Shown piece by piece: positions 27,290 to 35,879 of a stretch of 64,000 nt of DNA (its first letter is position 1; every line of letters starts with the position of its first letter). A program made the translations under genes and the position numbers. The DNA lies in NCBI GenBank assembly GCA_963745175.1, contig CAVUWK010000002.1, forward strand, positions 124,001-188,000, written 5' to 3'. The stretch comes from Bog-473 sp963745175. GTDB taxonomy: Bacteria; Actinomycetota; Acidimicrobiia; Acidimicrobiales; RAAP-2. The notes below the pieces were generated by a model. That model did not search any database and was not told where the DNA came from. It worked only from the letters and a program-made list of their open reading frames with translations.

Positions 27290-27888
27290 CCTGACAGCGG
27301 GGCTCCCTTCCCCTTGACGTCGGCGTACGCCTGGCGGTCCCCGATCTCGACCACGCTGTAGCCCGTGCGGTCACCGTCGCCGTTGACGACGTCGGGTGCG
27401 GCGTCGCCGCCCGTGTCGGCGATGACGATCGCCACGTGCACGGCGGTGACCGCGGACGTGTCGAGCCCGTAGACCGCGACATCGCCTGGTTGCGGCGCGT
27501 AGTGCGACCCGACCGGGTGCCAGGTCCCGTGGTCGGTCCCCCAGACATAGAAGCTGGCGGAATCGCTGTTGAGATAGCCCGGGGCCAACTGGTAGGCCAC
27601 CTCGGCGCCGGCCTGTTTCCAAGCCCAGGCGGCGAAGTCGGCGCACCACTCCTCGTCGAGGCTGCCGTTGCCGCAGTCGTCGACGCCGGCGTTCCAGAAG
27701 GCGCTGAACTTGTTGCAGTAGGTGTCGGAAGGATCGGTCCGATACCCGACCTGGCCCTGGGCAAGGGCGACGATACGGGCGCGCAGGGGGCTGATGGACG
27801 GTCCGGCTCGGAGGCGCGCCACCACGGCGACCCCGACGCCGAGGAGCACGAGAACCAGCAGAAACGTGACGAAACGGCGGTGGCGCAC
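27244..27888 (-). CDS. secreted CHAP-domain amidase/peptidase
   Basis: A 214-residue protein with an N-terminal signal anchor (FVTFLLVLVLLGVGVAVVARL) and a CHAP domain: the catalytic Cys in DEEWCADFAAWAWKQAG and His in TAVHVAIVI, with the YAPQPGDVAVYG segment typical of the fold. CHAP enzymes cut peptidoglycan stem peptides or glutathionyl-type amides. The tail is Pro/Ser-rich. It is convergent with the MFS gene and overlaps its 3' end by 46 bases. Confidence 0.8.
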   Translation of the reverse strand: MRHRRFVTFLLVLVLLGVGVAVVARLRAGPSISPLRARIVALAQGQVGYRTDPSDTYCNKFSAFWNAGVDDCGNGSLDEEWCADFAAWAWKQAGAEVAYQLAPGYLNSDSASFYVWGTDHGTWHPVGSHYAPQPGDVAVYGLDTSAVTAVHVAIVIADTGGDAAPDVVNGDGDRTGYSVVEIGDRQAYADVKGKGAPLSGYVSPTSPSPAPSSP

Positions 27889-28061
27889 GGGGGCTGGACG
27901 GGTCGGAGGGGGCGGGGCCAGTTGTCGGGTCGGGCTCAGGGGGTCACAGGGTAGTGAGCGGAGGCTGCTCCGAGGTGGCGGGCCCGTTCTGCGACAATGG
28001 CGGGTCCCCGGCCACGCAGAGTGCGGTGCCGCCCCGAGCCGACCGAGGAGGGATGGGCCCC

Positions 28062-30133
28062 ATGCAGGACGACGAGAGCGCGGCGTCGCACACTCGTCTT
28101 GCCTACCTCCCGGCGCTCGACGGGGTGCGGGCCTGCGCCGTCGTGGCCGTGATGATGTTCCACGGCGGGATCCCGCACATGGACGGGGGGTTCATGGGGG
28201 TCGACGCCTTCTTCGTCCTCTCAGGCTTCCTCATCACCTCGCTCCTCATCGGCGAATGGCGCCAGGCGCTGACGATCAAGCTCGGGGCGTTCTGGGCCCG
28301 TCGGGCCCGCCGCCTTCTCCCCGCGCTCCTCCTGATGCTTCTCTTCGTGGCCTTCTTCGCGTCCGTCATCGTGCCCAAGGGGACGTACGGGGCACTCCGG
28401 CTCGACGCGCTGGCCACGCTCCTCTACGTGAGCAATTGGCACTTCATCCTCGTCAACTCGAACTACTTCAACGAGACGGCGGCCTCGTCACCGTTGCTGC
28501 ACACCTGGTCGCTGGCGGTCGAGGAGCAGTTCTACGTGATCTGGCCGCTGGTGGTGCTCGCCGTCATGCACTTCACCCGGAGCCTGCGCGCGCTGTTCGC
28601 GCTGTGCTGCGCGGCGGCCATTGCATCGGCCATCTGGATGTACGTGGTCTATAACGGCGGCCTCAACACCAATCGGGCCTATCTCGGTACCGACACCCGC
28701 TCCCAGTGCCTGTTCATCGGCTGCGCACTCGCCGTCGGGCTCGTGCTGGTGTCCCAGCGCAGCCATGAGGAGGGTCGCCTGGCCAAGGGCGAGCTGTGGC
28801 GTCCGAAGAGCAGCGTCGGCACCGGGCTCTGCGCCGGCATCGGCATCGCCGGCGCGGCGGGCGCGGTGTTGTTGTGGACGCTCACCACGTCCGTGTCCTC
28901 CTTCCCCTACTCGGGCGGCTTCTTCCTCATCGGTCTGGCCGTGGCGGGGATCATCCTCTCGGCCGTGGCGGCACCGCGGAGCCTCGTCCCGCGGTGCTGT
29001 CGCTGAGCCCGGTGCGCTACGTGGGCCGGATCTCCTACGGGCTCTACATCTGGCACTGGCCAATTTTCATCTGGCTCGACCACGCCCGGACCGGGCTGTA
29101 CGGCTACGAGCTCTTCGCGCTCGCGTGTGGTCGTCACCTTCGCCGTCTCGGTCGTGTCCTTCCACCTCATCGAGCGCCCGATCCGCATGGGGACCTTCGT
29201 CAGCCAGTGGCGGGCGTGGCTGGTGGTTCCCGCCGGCGTCGGTGCAGTGGTGGTGGCCGTGCTGGCAGCCACGACCGGGACGACGGCCGTCGCCAGCACG
29301 GCACTCCCCGGCGGCCTCGGCACGGCGGGGTCGACGACGACGACTACGCCGGGGGCGCCGGCCTCGGCCCAGCCGGTGCGGGTGCTGCTCTTCGGCGACT
29401 CGGTGGCCCTCACCCTGGGCATCGGGCTGGCCGCCCCGGCCGAACAGGAAAAGTACGGCTATGTCCTCTCCGACAAGGGGATCCTCGGCTGCGGCATCGT
29501 CAACGGGCCCGAGGTCGAGCTCATGGGGCGCGGGACTCGACCCCTTCCGCGTGCGACGGCTCCCCCTTGGTGCCGGGCGAGCCGGCGGTCGACCAGCCCT
29601 GGCCGAACCAGTGGCTCGACGCGATCAACGAGGTGAAACCGAATGTGGTCGTGCTGCTCGCCGGCCGCTGGGAAGTGGTCGACCGTGAGTACCAGGGGAC
29701 CTGGACCAACATCTTGAACCCGGCGTATGCCGCCTACGTGAAGAGCCAGCTGGAGCAGGCCTCGCAGCTGGTGACGGCGGCGGGGTCGCACATGGTGTTC
29801 CTGACTGCGCCGTGCACGAACGAGGGAGAGCAACCGGACGGGGCCTCGTGGCCCGAGGACAATCCGGCCCGACTGGCCGTCTTCAACAAGCTGGTCCGGG
29901 AGGTGGCAGCCGAGCACCCGACGACGGACGCCGCGGTCGATCTCTTCGGCGCCGCGTGTCCCGGCGGCAAGTTCGCCACCACGGTCGACGGCGTGACGAT
30001 CCGCCGCGCCGACGGCGTCCACTTCACGAACGAGGGGGGCGAGTTCCTGGCACCCAAGATCATGCCGGCGATCGTGGCGGCCGGGCGGACGCAGATGGCG
30101 GGGAGCCTCGCTCGGGCCTCAGCCAGCGGGTGA
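28062..30133 (+). CDS. OafA-like acyltransferase-3/SGNH membrane O-acyltransferase, three apparent frameshifts
   Basis: A gene for about 690 residues. The acyltransferase-3 part opens YLPALDGVRACAVVAVMMFH and MGVDAFFVLSGFLITSLLI with about ten membrane helices, including HTWSLAVEEQFYVIWPLV. A Thr/Pro-rich linker and a C-terminal SGNH domain follow (VRVLLFGDSVALTLG at its start, DGVHFTNEGGEF at the end). It would O-acylate a cell-surface glycan. The frame breaks near 28988 (missing base by CCC), near 29118-29132 (extra base) and at GGGG 29525-29528 (missing base), each time resuming family sequence. The ATG at 28062 has GAGGAGG about nine bases upstream; the ATG at 28053 is too close to it. 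Confidence 0.8.
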
Positions 30134-30574
30134 CGCCGGCTTCGGGTTGACGTTCTGGGGGGTGGTGTTCGCGCTGGGGGACTGCGGGTTGACGTTCGGG
30201 TTGCTGTCGGCCACGACGCACTGGGCGCGCAAGGAGGGGACGAGATGGCCTTCGTCGACGTCGGCCCCCTCGGAAATGGTCGTCATCAGCGCGTTCCACG
30301 AGCCGTCGTCGGAGTTCGCGGCGGCGGCCAGGGGGAGGGCGGCCCGCAGCTCCTGATCGGCTTCCCGCTGGAGCTGTGCGGCGGCAGCCGGAGCCATGCC
30401 GCCACGCGTGGCCCGCAGGTAGTCCGTGACGGATCGGTACACATGGACGCAGGCCTGCTGGGCCAGGTCCTGACCGCCCTGGTTGCTGCACGCGCTCAAT
30501 CCGAGGGCCGTGCCCGCCACGATCGTCGCCACCGCCAGGACCCGAACTCCGTCGGGGCGGCCGGCGCGCCGCAC
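30119..30574 (-). CDS. lipoprotein of unknown function
   Basis: A 151-residue protein with a lipoprotein signal (VLAVATIVAGTALGLSAC, lipobox LSAC), then an Ala-rich helical domain with several cysteines (ACVHVYRSVTDYLRATRG) and an Asn/Pro-rich tail. It should be anchored outside the cytoplasmic membrane. The GTG at 30574 is one base past the stop of the upstream gene, so the two are translationally coupled. Its 3' end overlaps the acyltransferase gene by 15 bases. Confidence 0.65.
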   Translation of the reverse strand: MRRAGRPDGVRVLAVATIVAGTALGLSACSNQGGQDLAQQACVHVYRSVTDYLRATRGGMAPAAAAQLQREADQELRAALPLAAAANSDDGSWNALMTTISEGADVDEGHLVPSLRAQCVVADSNPNVNPQSPSANTTPQNVNPKPASPAG

Positions 30575-30575
30575 G

Positions 30576-31133
30576 TCAGCCGAGCCAGCGTTCGGCGGAC
30601 TCGAGCAGGAAGCGGCTGACGGCGAGGGCCCGGTCGAAGACATCGCAGAGGAGTTCCTCACCGCTGAGGACCCGCGCCAGCGACACCGGGTGACGGGCGA
30701 CGATGCTGAGCCGTCGCTCCGAGCCCTCGGTGGCATCGGCGAAGGAGTCGATGGCCGAGACCTCCAGGGGGAGCTCGATCCCGCCGACCCCGGCCAGGTC
30801 GATGGCGAGGCGCAGGAGGTCGGGCCCGCTGGGCAGGGGCGGCAGGGCCCAGGTGAAGGTCAGCGGGAAGTGGAACTCGTCGGGTGGCTCCTCGTCCTCG
30901 GCGAGGAGGACGACGGCGTCCTCGAAGGAGAGGAGGACGCGGGGGTCGACGTCGAGGGCGAGGTGCAGGTCGAGCGGTCCGCCGCACCCCTCCTCGGGGT
31001 GCAGATCGACCTCCCAGACCTGGCGCAACGAGTAGGTCTCGACGAAGTGCCGCTCGTCGTGGACGTGAAACCCGTGGTCGACGGAGTGGTCCTTCAGGTC
31101 GGCGACGTACCCGGCGACGTCAATGGCAGCCAC
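30576..31133 (-). CDS. conserved actinobacterial hypothetical protein
   Basis: A 185-residue acidic protein (VDLHPEEGCGGPLDLHLALD, EEPPDEFHFPLTFTWALPPL) with no membrane segment. I recognise the composition of a family seen in several actinobacteria but know no function. The GTG start at 31133 is nine bases after a TAGGAT -10 element held in the left arm of a long inverted repeat. It is operonic with the lipoprotein. Confidence 0.65.
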   Translation of the reverse strand: MAAIDVAGYVADLKDHSVDHGFHVHDERHFVETYSLRQVWEVDLHPEEGCGGPLDLHLALDVDPRVLLSFEDAVVLLAEDEEPPDEFHFPLTFTWALPPLPSGPDLLRLAIDLAGVGGIELPLEVSAIDSFADATEGSERRLSIVARHPVSLARVLSGEELLCDVFDRALAVSRFLLESAERWLG

Positions 31134-31137
31134 AACT

Positions 31138-31209
31138 GGGGAATCCTACCGGGCGTGGCCGGGCCGGCAGCCAGCCGGTCCCGCATGACCACGCCCGGTA
31201 GGGTTCCCC
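31138..31209. promoter_or_regulatory. 21-bp inverted repeat carrying two divergent -10 elements
   Basis: The left arm 31138-31158 and right arm 31189-31209 are inverted copies with one mismatch, around a 30-base centre that itself contains CCGGC...GCCGG. Each arm includes a TANNNT element facing its own gene: TAGGAT on the minus strand (31148-31143) and TAGGGT on the plus strand (31199-31204). Both lie nine bases from the respective GTG start. Confidence 0.65.
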
Positions 31210-31213
31210 ACCC

Positions 31214-31954
31214 GTGGACGACGTTCGCCTTCTTGCAGTGCTCGACGATGCCGTCCGCGCCGTGCGCGCCTCCCTCGACGCTCTCGAGGACTGGGGGCCG
31301 AGTGGGGGAAAGCCCGGGCAGTACCGACTCGACCTGGCGGCGGACGGGGCGGCCCTCCCGGTGCTCCACGGGGCGGGCCTCGCGGTGCTCTCGGAGGAAT
31401 CGGGTCTGACCGGTGACGGCCTCTCGGGACTGTTCGCCGTGATCGACCCGGTCGACGGCTCCACGAATGCGCACCGGCGCATGCCGTTCTATTCCACGAG
31501 CATCTGTGTGCTGGACGCCGAGGGTCCCCGGGTCGGCGTCGTGGTGAACCAGGCCACCGGCGAGCGCTACGCCGCCGTCCGCGGCGACGGGGCGGAGAAG
31601 GACGGAAGGGCGATCGCGCCATCGGGGTGCGAGGAGCTCGGACGCGCCATCGTGGGGATCTCGGGGTTCCCGGGCCGTCATCCGGGGTGGGCGCAGTACC
31701 GGGCGCTCGGCGCAGCCTCGCTCGAGTGCTGTGCGGTCGCGGAGGGGGTGCTCGACGCCTACCTGGTGGTCGGGGCCAGCACCCTCCACAGCTGGGACTA
31801 CCTGGCGGGACTGCTCGTCTGCCGCGAGGCAGGAGCGGCCGACGCCGAGCGCGAGGGCAGGGACCTGATCGTATGCGACGCGTCGAGCCGCCGGCCCGTG
31901 GTGGCGGCGACGCGCGCGCTGGCCGACCGGCTGGTCGGGGAGGAGGGGCTGTGA
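31214..31954 (+). CDS. inositol monophosphatase family protein
   Basis: A 246-residue Mg-dependent sugar/inositol phosphatase-like protein. The metal-binding motifs are LSEESGL, AVIDPVDGSTNAHRRMPFYS and HSWDYLAGLLVCREAGA, in the usual order. Candidate substrates include inositol-1-phosphate, histidinol phosphate and fructose-1,6-bisphosphate. The GTG start is nine bases past TAGGGT. Its stop overlaps the ATG of the SCO6745-like gene (TGATG), so they form an operon. Confidence 0.85.
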   Translation: MDDVRLLAVLDDAVRAVRASLDALEDWGPSGGKPGQYRLDLAADGAALPVLHGAGLAVLSEESGLTGDGLSGLFAVIDPVDGSTNAHRRMPFYSTSICVLDAEGPRVGVVVNQATGERYAAVRGDGAEKDGRAIAPSGCEELGRAIVGISGFPGRHPGWAQYRALGAASLECCAVAEGVLDAYLVVGASTLHSWDYLAGLLVCREAGAADAEREGRDLIVCDASSRRPVVAATRALADRLVGEEGL

Positions 31955-32811
31955 TGGACGACGACGAGAAGGGCAGGGAAGCCGGACTCCTGGCGCGCAA
32001 GACCTGGCGCACCCTGGAGCCGCTGCACGGCATGGTGTACTTCGTGCCCGAGGCTGCGGAGGCGTACGGACGTCTCGGCATCACCGGGCAGGCGGGGTAC
32101 TTCGCCTCGCGGGCGGCTCCGATGGGCGCGGTGTCGGCCGACGTGGTCGTCTCGACCTTCTTCAACTTCAACCCGGAACTCGTCCACGCGGCGATCCCCG
32201 GGTCCTGGGAGGTGGCCCCGCCCGCGACGATCGTGGCGGCGCGCTTCGACGCAGTGGATGCGGCGTTCCGGCGGCTCCTGGGCGAACAGGTGCTGGCGTC
32301 GGACGAGATGCGGCGCGCCGCCGAGCTGGCCCGGACAGCGGCCGAGGAGGCCGGCCGGCGGGTGGAGGGAAGGCCGCTGGCAGCGGCCCATGCTGACGTC
32401 CCGTGGCCCGACGCGCCGCACCTGGTGCTGTGGCACGCCCAGTCCATCCTGCGCGAGTACCGCGGCGACGGCCACATCGCACAGCTCGTCGTGTGGGGTC
32501 TGTCGGGCCCCGAGGCGCTCGTCACCCACGCGGCGGCCGGCGACGTGCCGGCTCACCTCCTGCGCGCGACGCGTGGTTGGCCCCGCGAAGCATGGGACGC
32601 CGCCGTGGAGACGCTGCGTGAGCGGGGATGGCTGGAGCAGGGCGACGAGCTCCGATTCACCGAGTTGGGCGCGACCCGGCGCCGGGCGCTCGAGGAGGGG
32701 ACCGACCTGCTGGCCGCGCCGCCCTATGCGGTGTTGGGAGAAGAACGCTGCGCAGAGCTGCGTGCCCTGGCCCGACCTTGGAGCACGACGTTTGCGCAGC
32801 AGCTGCCCTGA
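31954..32811 (+). CDS. SCO6745-family protein
   Basis: A 285-residue protein of the actinobacterial SCO6745 group: an N-terminal KTWRTLEPLHGMVYFVPEA segment, a helical middle and a C-terminal winged-helix-like part (WDAAVETLRERGWLEQGDEL, FTELGATRRRALEEGTDLLA). The family has no established function. The ATG overlaps the phosphatase stop and follows GAGGAGGGG. A GC-rich hairpin at 32821-32834 follows the gene and may end transcription before the tRNA. Confidence 0.85.
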   Translation: MDDDEKGREAGLLARKTWRTLEPLHGMVYFVPEAAEAYGRLGITGQAGYFASRAAPMGAVSADVVVSTFFNFNPELVHAAIPGSWEVAPPATIVAARFDAVDAAFRRLLGEQVLASDEMRRAAELARTAAEEAGRRVEGRPLAAAHADVPWPDAPHLVLWHAQSILREYRGDGHIAQLVVWGLSGPEALVTHAAAGDVPAHLLRATRGWPREAWDAAVETLRERGWLEQGDELRFTELGATRRRALEEGTDLLAAPPYAVLGEERCAELRALARPWSTTFAQQLP

Positions 32812-32899
32812 GGCCTGGCCGCTCCCCTGGGAGCGCGGCGCCGACAGCGCAGCGCTCCCAGCGCAGCGCCGAGAGGTGGGCATAATGGCGCGGACGCTT

Positions 32900-32973
32900 G
32901 GGCGCTTAGCTCAGTTGGTTAGAGCAGCTGGCTTACAACCAGCAGGTCGGGGGTTCGAGTCCCTCAGCGCCCA
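32900..32973 (+). tRNA. tRNA-Val (anticodon TAC)
   Basis: A complete 74-base cloverleaf: acceptor GGGCGCT pairs with AGCGCCC, then discriminator A at 32973. The D-arm is GCTCAGTTGGTTAGAGC, and the anticodon stem GCTGG/CCAGC has loop CTTACAA with TAC at 32934-32936. The T-loop is TTCGAGT. CCA is not encoded. A CATAAT element at 32881-32886 is a likely -10. Confidence 0.97.
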
Positions 32974-33125
32974 CTGACCGGTCGTGGGAGAGAGGGGCCC
33001 GGGGCGCGAAGCGGCCCAGAAGCGCCGCGCTGGGGGCGCCAGGGGGCGGGGCAGCCGGGGCGGCCGGCACCACCGGGAAACGCAGGGCGCACCGCGGCGC
33101 GGGGCGAGGGAAGCCCTGAGCTCCA

Positions 33126-33776
33126 TCAGCAGTAACGCTGCACTTCCTGAGCTTCAAGAGAACCGAGCTCAGCCTGTCCAGCGGGGGTGGGATGGATCTT
33201 GTCGGGCTCGAGCCACGAAGGGTTTCTGTACTCGATGTTGCCCCAGTCCAATATGTGAACGTTGGCATGCTCACGAGCCAGGCCAGCGAGCGTGGTGTCG
33301 ATCTGCGCTGCGATCAGTCCGGGGCGCGGCGAAACCGAGACATAGATCACACACTGCGATGACCGGACCTGCTGCCATTCGGCCAGAAAGGGCTCCCCCC
33401 AAAGGGGATTTTTGCCCAAGGCATCGTTGGTACCAAGCTCGATGATCCAGATGGTGGGATGTTGGCGGGCGAGTTGAGTGATCGCTGGCTCAGCCTGGGC
33501 CATCGTGATACCCGGCACCGCGTCAACGGTCGACAAGTAGCCCGCTTCGAAAAGAGAAACTGCGATCCATTGTCCACTCAGCGCGCTGATCGAGTCGCCC
33601 ACAACGGCGACTGGGGGCGAGGACGTCGACTTGTCGAGAGCCAGCCACATGCCGGCGCCCAGGAGGACCACGGAGGCAAGGATGACGACAACAATCTGCC
33701 TACGCACCCGTTGCGGGGTCTGGGCTACACCCGTCACAGTACGCGTGACCCCTGTCCGGCGAGCTGTCTCGAGCAT
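33126..33776 (-). CDS. membrane-anchored SGNH/GDSL hydrolase
   Basis: A 216-residue protein with a basic N-terminus, one membrane anchor (IVVVILASVVLLGAGMWLAL, about residues 28-47) and an SGNH hydrolase domain: AVVGDSISALSGQW with the Ser nucleophile, ELGTNDALG with the Asn, and DKIHPTPAGQAEL with the Asp-His. It is likely an extracellular esterase or acylhydrolase. It is the first gene after the tRNA, on the opposite strand and with no partner gene. Confidence 0.85.
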   Translation of the reverse strand: MLETARRTGVTRTVTGVAQTPQRVRRQIVVVILASVVLLGAGMWLALDKSTSSPPVAVVGDSISALSGQWIAVSLFEAGYLSTVDAVPGITMAQAEPAITQLARQHPTIWIIELGTNDALGKNPLWGEPFLAEWQQVRSSQCVIYVSVSPRPGLIAAQIDTTLAGLAREHANVHILDWGNIEYRNPSWLEPDKIHPTPAGQAELGSLEAQEVQRYC

Positions 33777-34011
33777 TCGATATCCCTCTGAACACCGGTC
33801 GGGACAGCCAACGAGCTCTTTCGTTCACCACGGTGATTCGGCTCATTCATGCGCCGCCGGACCCCCGGGGCAGTCATGGTCGAATCGCACATGATGATGA
33901 TCGGAGCGGCCGGCAGGGCTCGCAGGGAGCACGGACAGGGAGCACAACGCTGATCCCTCTTTACAGTACCGACTGAACGGTTGGTACGCCGAGACTTTGA
34001 AAGTTACCCGT

Positions 34012-34437
34012 TCAGGCGGGAGCGGCGCCGATGCGCAAGGGGACGTCACCGAAGGGGTCGAGGTGGTACGCCAAGGAGACCCGGTGGTATCCGTCGGCGA
34101 TGTCACCCCCATCACCCTTGGAGACGACAAGCACGGGACTTAGCCGTTTGCCAGAGACAGCGTTGAGCAGGTCACGGCGCACACCGGGGTCGTCCAAAGG
34201 CAAAGCCACAAGGTTGCAAGCACGTAAGATGTCGTTGGCCCGGCGACGGGTGACCTTCGCTTTGCGAAGGCGTCCGACGGCAACCGCCGCCTGCTTCTCA
34301 TCGAGTTTCAACGATAGATACGCCGATGCACTGTCGAAGTCGTGGGCGGCCACGTCGTCGAGCCACCGCACGCCGAGCGATTCGCTGCCGGGGGAGCTCG
34401 TGCGTCCCTTCGCCTCTTTTGTTTTGTCCTTTGCCAT
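34012..34437 (-). CDS. ParB/sulfiredoxin-fold-like conserved protein
   Basis: A 141-residue protein with a Lys-rich N-terminus, then LGVRWLDDVAAHDFDSASAY and LLNAVSGKRLSPVLVVSKGD. The characteristic IADGYHRVSLAYHLDP resembles the ADGxHR turn of ParB/Srx-type nucleotide-binding domains. Similar stand-alone proteins occur widely and lack a known role. The ATG at 34437 has AAGGGAGAGGG upstream. Confidence 0.65.
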   Translation of the reverse strand: MAKDKTKEAKGRTSSPGSESLGVRWLDDVAAHDFDSASAYLSLKLDEKQAAVAVGRLRKAKVTRRRANDILRACNLVALPLDDPGVRRDLLNAVSGKRLSPVLVVSKGDGGDIADGYHRVSLAYHLDPFGDVPLRIGAAPA

Positions 34438-34710
34438 CTGCCCTCTCCCTTCCTTGGTCGGGACTACCACTTGGATTCGGCCCACATGGCGCAGGTCCGG
34501 CTCCGCTGCGCTTCCCATCATCGCTTACCCAGGCAGGTCTGTCGCTGCGACGGCATACGTCGCACTGGCCAGCCCAAGGGCGAGTGACTTCTACCTCAAG
34601 GTTGGCTACGAAGATTTCACGACGTACTTCAGCAAGACGTTCCCAGCACGGGCATGGGACATGTGAGAGTAGAGGTGCTCGTGCGAGCAAGAGAAGGGAA
34701 TGAGTCAGTT

Positions 34711-35385
34711 GTGACGGAACACTCCCCACCATGGCCGAAACAAGGACCTGAATGGGTGGACAGTAGCCCCTTCCCGCTCGGTTTCTTTGACCAGGCTGAC
34801 CCGTCCCGCGATTCGGTGTTCTACTCGTCGCCTCGCCTGGTCACCCACATCGACGACCACGCCATCGCTGCGGTCGGTTACCTCTATGACGAACTTGGGA
34901 TCTCGGGCGACGTGCTCGATCTGATGAGTTCGTGGGTCTCGCATTTCCGCACCCCGCCAGCGCGTCTCACCGTGCTCGGGATGAACTCCGACGAGCTCGA
35001 CGCGAACCCCTCGGCAGCGGTCACTGTCGTCCACGACCTGAACGCCGAGCCCAGGTTGCCGTTCCCCGACGAGTCGTTCGACGCCGTGGTGTGCTGCGTT
35101 TCCGTCGACTACCTCATCAGACCCATCGAAGTGTTTTCTGACGTGGCTCGCGTGGTGCGCCAAGGCGGGCCGTTCGTCTGTGCGTTCTCTGATCGATGCT
35201 TCCCGACCAAGGCCATTCGCGGCTGGCTGTACGCGGACGACGAGCAGCACTGCGAGATCGTCGAACAGTACTTCCGTCTCGCCGGAGGCTGGGATGAGCC
35301 TCGCAGCCAACGACGTACCCCTGCCTCGCATCTGGGCGACCCGTTGCTCGCAGTATGGGCTCACCGAGAGAGCGTGCGTCACTAG
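34711..35385 (+). CDS. SAM-dependent methyltransferase-like protein
   Basis: A 224-residue class I methyltransferase fold: DVLDLMSSWVSHFR replaces the usual glycine-rich motif I, and LGMNSDEL with VVHDLNAEPRLPFPDESFDA and VVCCVSVDYLIRPIEVF follow as in motifs II-IV. The altered motif I (DLMSSW instead of GxGxG) is normal for this subgroup. The preferred start is the GTG at 34711, ten bases after GAGAAGGGAA. An ATG at 34654 is also in frame. Substrate unknown. Confidence 0.75.
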   Translation: MTEHSPPWPKQGPEWVDSSPFPLGFFDQADPSRDSVFYSSPRLVTHIDDHAIAAVGYLYDELGISGDVLDLMSSWVSHFRTPPARLTVLGMNSDELDANPSAAVTVVHDLNAEPRLPFPDESFDAVVCCVSVDYLIRPIEVFSDVARVVRQGGPFVCAFSDRCFPTKAIRGWLYADDEQHCEIVEQYFRLAGGWDEPRSQRRTPASHLGDPLLAVWAHRESVRH

Positions 35386-35453
35386 ACGAACCGCACAAGG
35401 TGTAGCGCCCTCAGCCGGCGGACTGGGACACCATCGATTCGACCAGCGACCGA

Positions 35454-35729
35454 CTACACCTCCACGCTTATTTCAATCCGGGGTGGTCCACTCACGCCCG
35501 CCCTCGCCATGGCTTCTTTCAGGTCGGGATCGTCGGCAAACGCATGAGCTTCTTTCACAGAGGAAAACCAGTGGAGCCCCGTGACCTCGTTCGGATCGTC
35601 GGCATTCCGAAAGACGGTGGCGTCTGAGACGCCGTGCTTGTCACGTATCGATTGCGCCTTGTCGTACTCGATCCGCCAAGCGTCGAAATCCTCGACGGGA
35701 TGCTGCACAACCATTAACACCCTTGCCAT
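35454..35729 (-). CDS. small ABM/dimeric alpha-beta-barrel-like protein
   Basis: A 91-residue protein (VLMVVQHPVEDFDAWRIEYD, then TGLHWFSSVKEAHAFADDP) with the length and pattern of dimeric ferredoxin-like domains such as antibiotic-biosynthesis monooxygenase or cyclase-like proteins. No cofactor residues are obvious. It stands alone between the methyltransferase and the KdpD-like gene. Confidence 0.65.
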   Translation of the reverse strand: MARVLMVVQHPVEDFDAWRIEYDKAQSIRDKHGVSDATVFRNADDPNEVTGLHWFSSVKEAHAFADDPDLKEAMARAGVSGPPRIEISVEV

Positions 35730-35879
35730 TTGATTCTCCTCAGTGTGTCGTCCGATCAGTCCACGGGTCTCCGCCTACAAGGGTAACCCTCAGGTCTGCA
35801 CACGCCCACCTGACTCGGCTGTGCCGCAGTAGCAGACTGAGCGACGAGCCAGGCGACGCTTGGGGCACTTGGGGCCTCG

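Noticed and set aside
32974..33125. A gene in the G-rich stretch after the tRNA
   Set aside because: No start with ribosome site and no coding pattern; low-complexity G/C sequence only.
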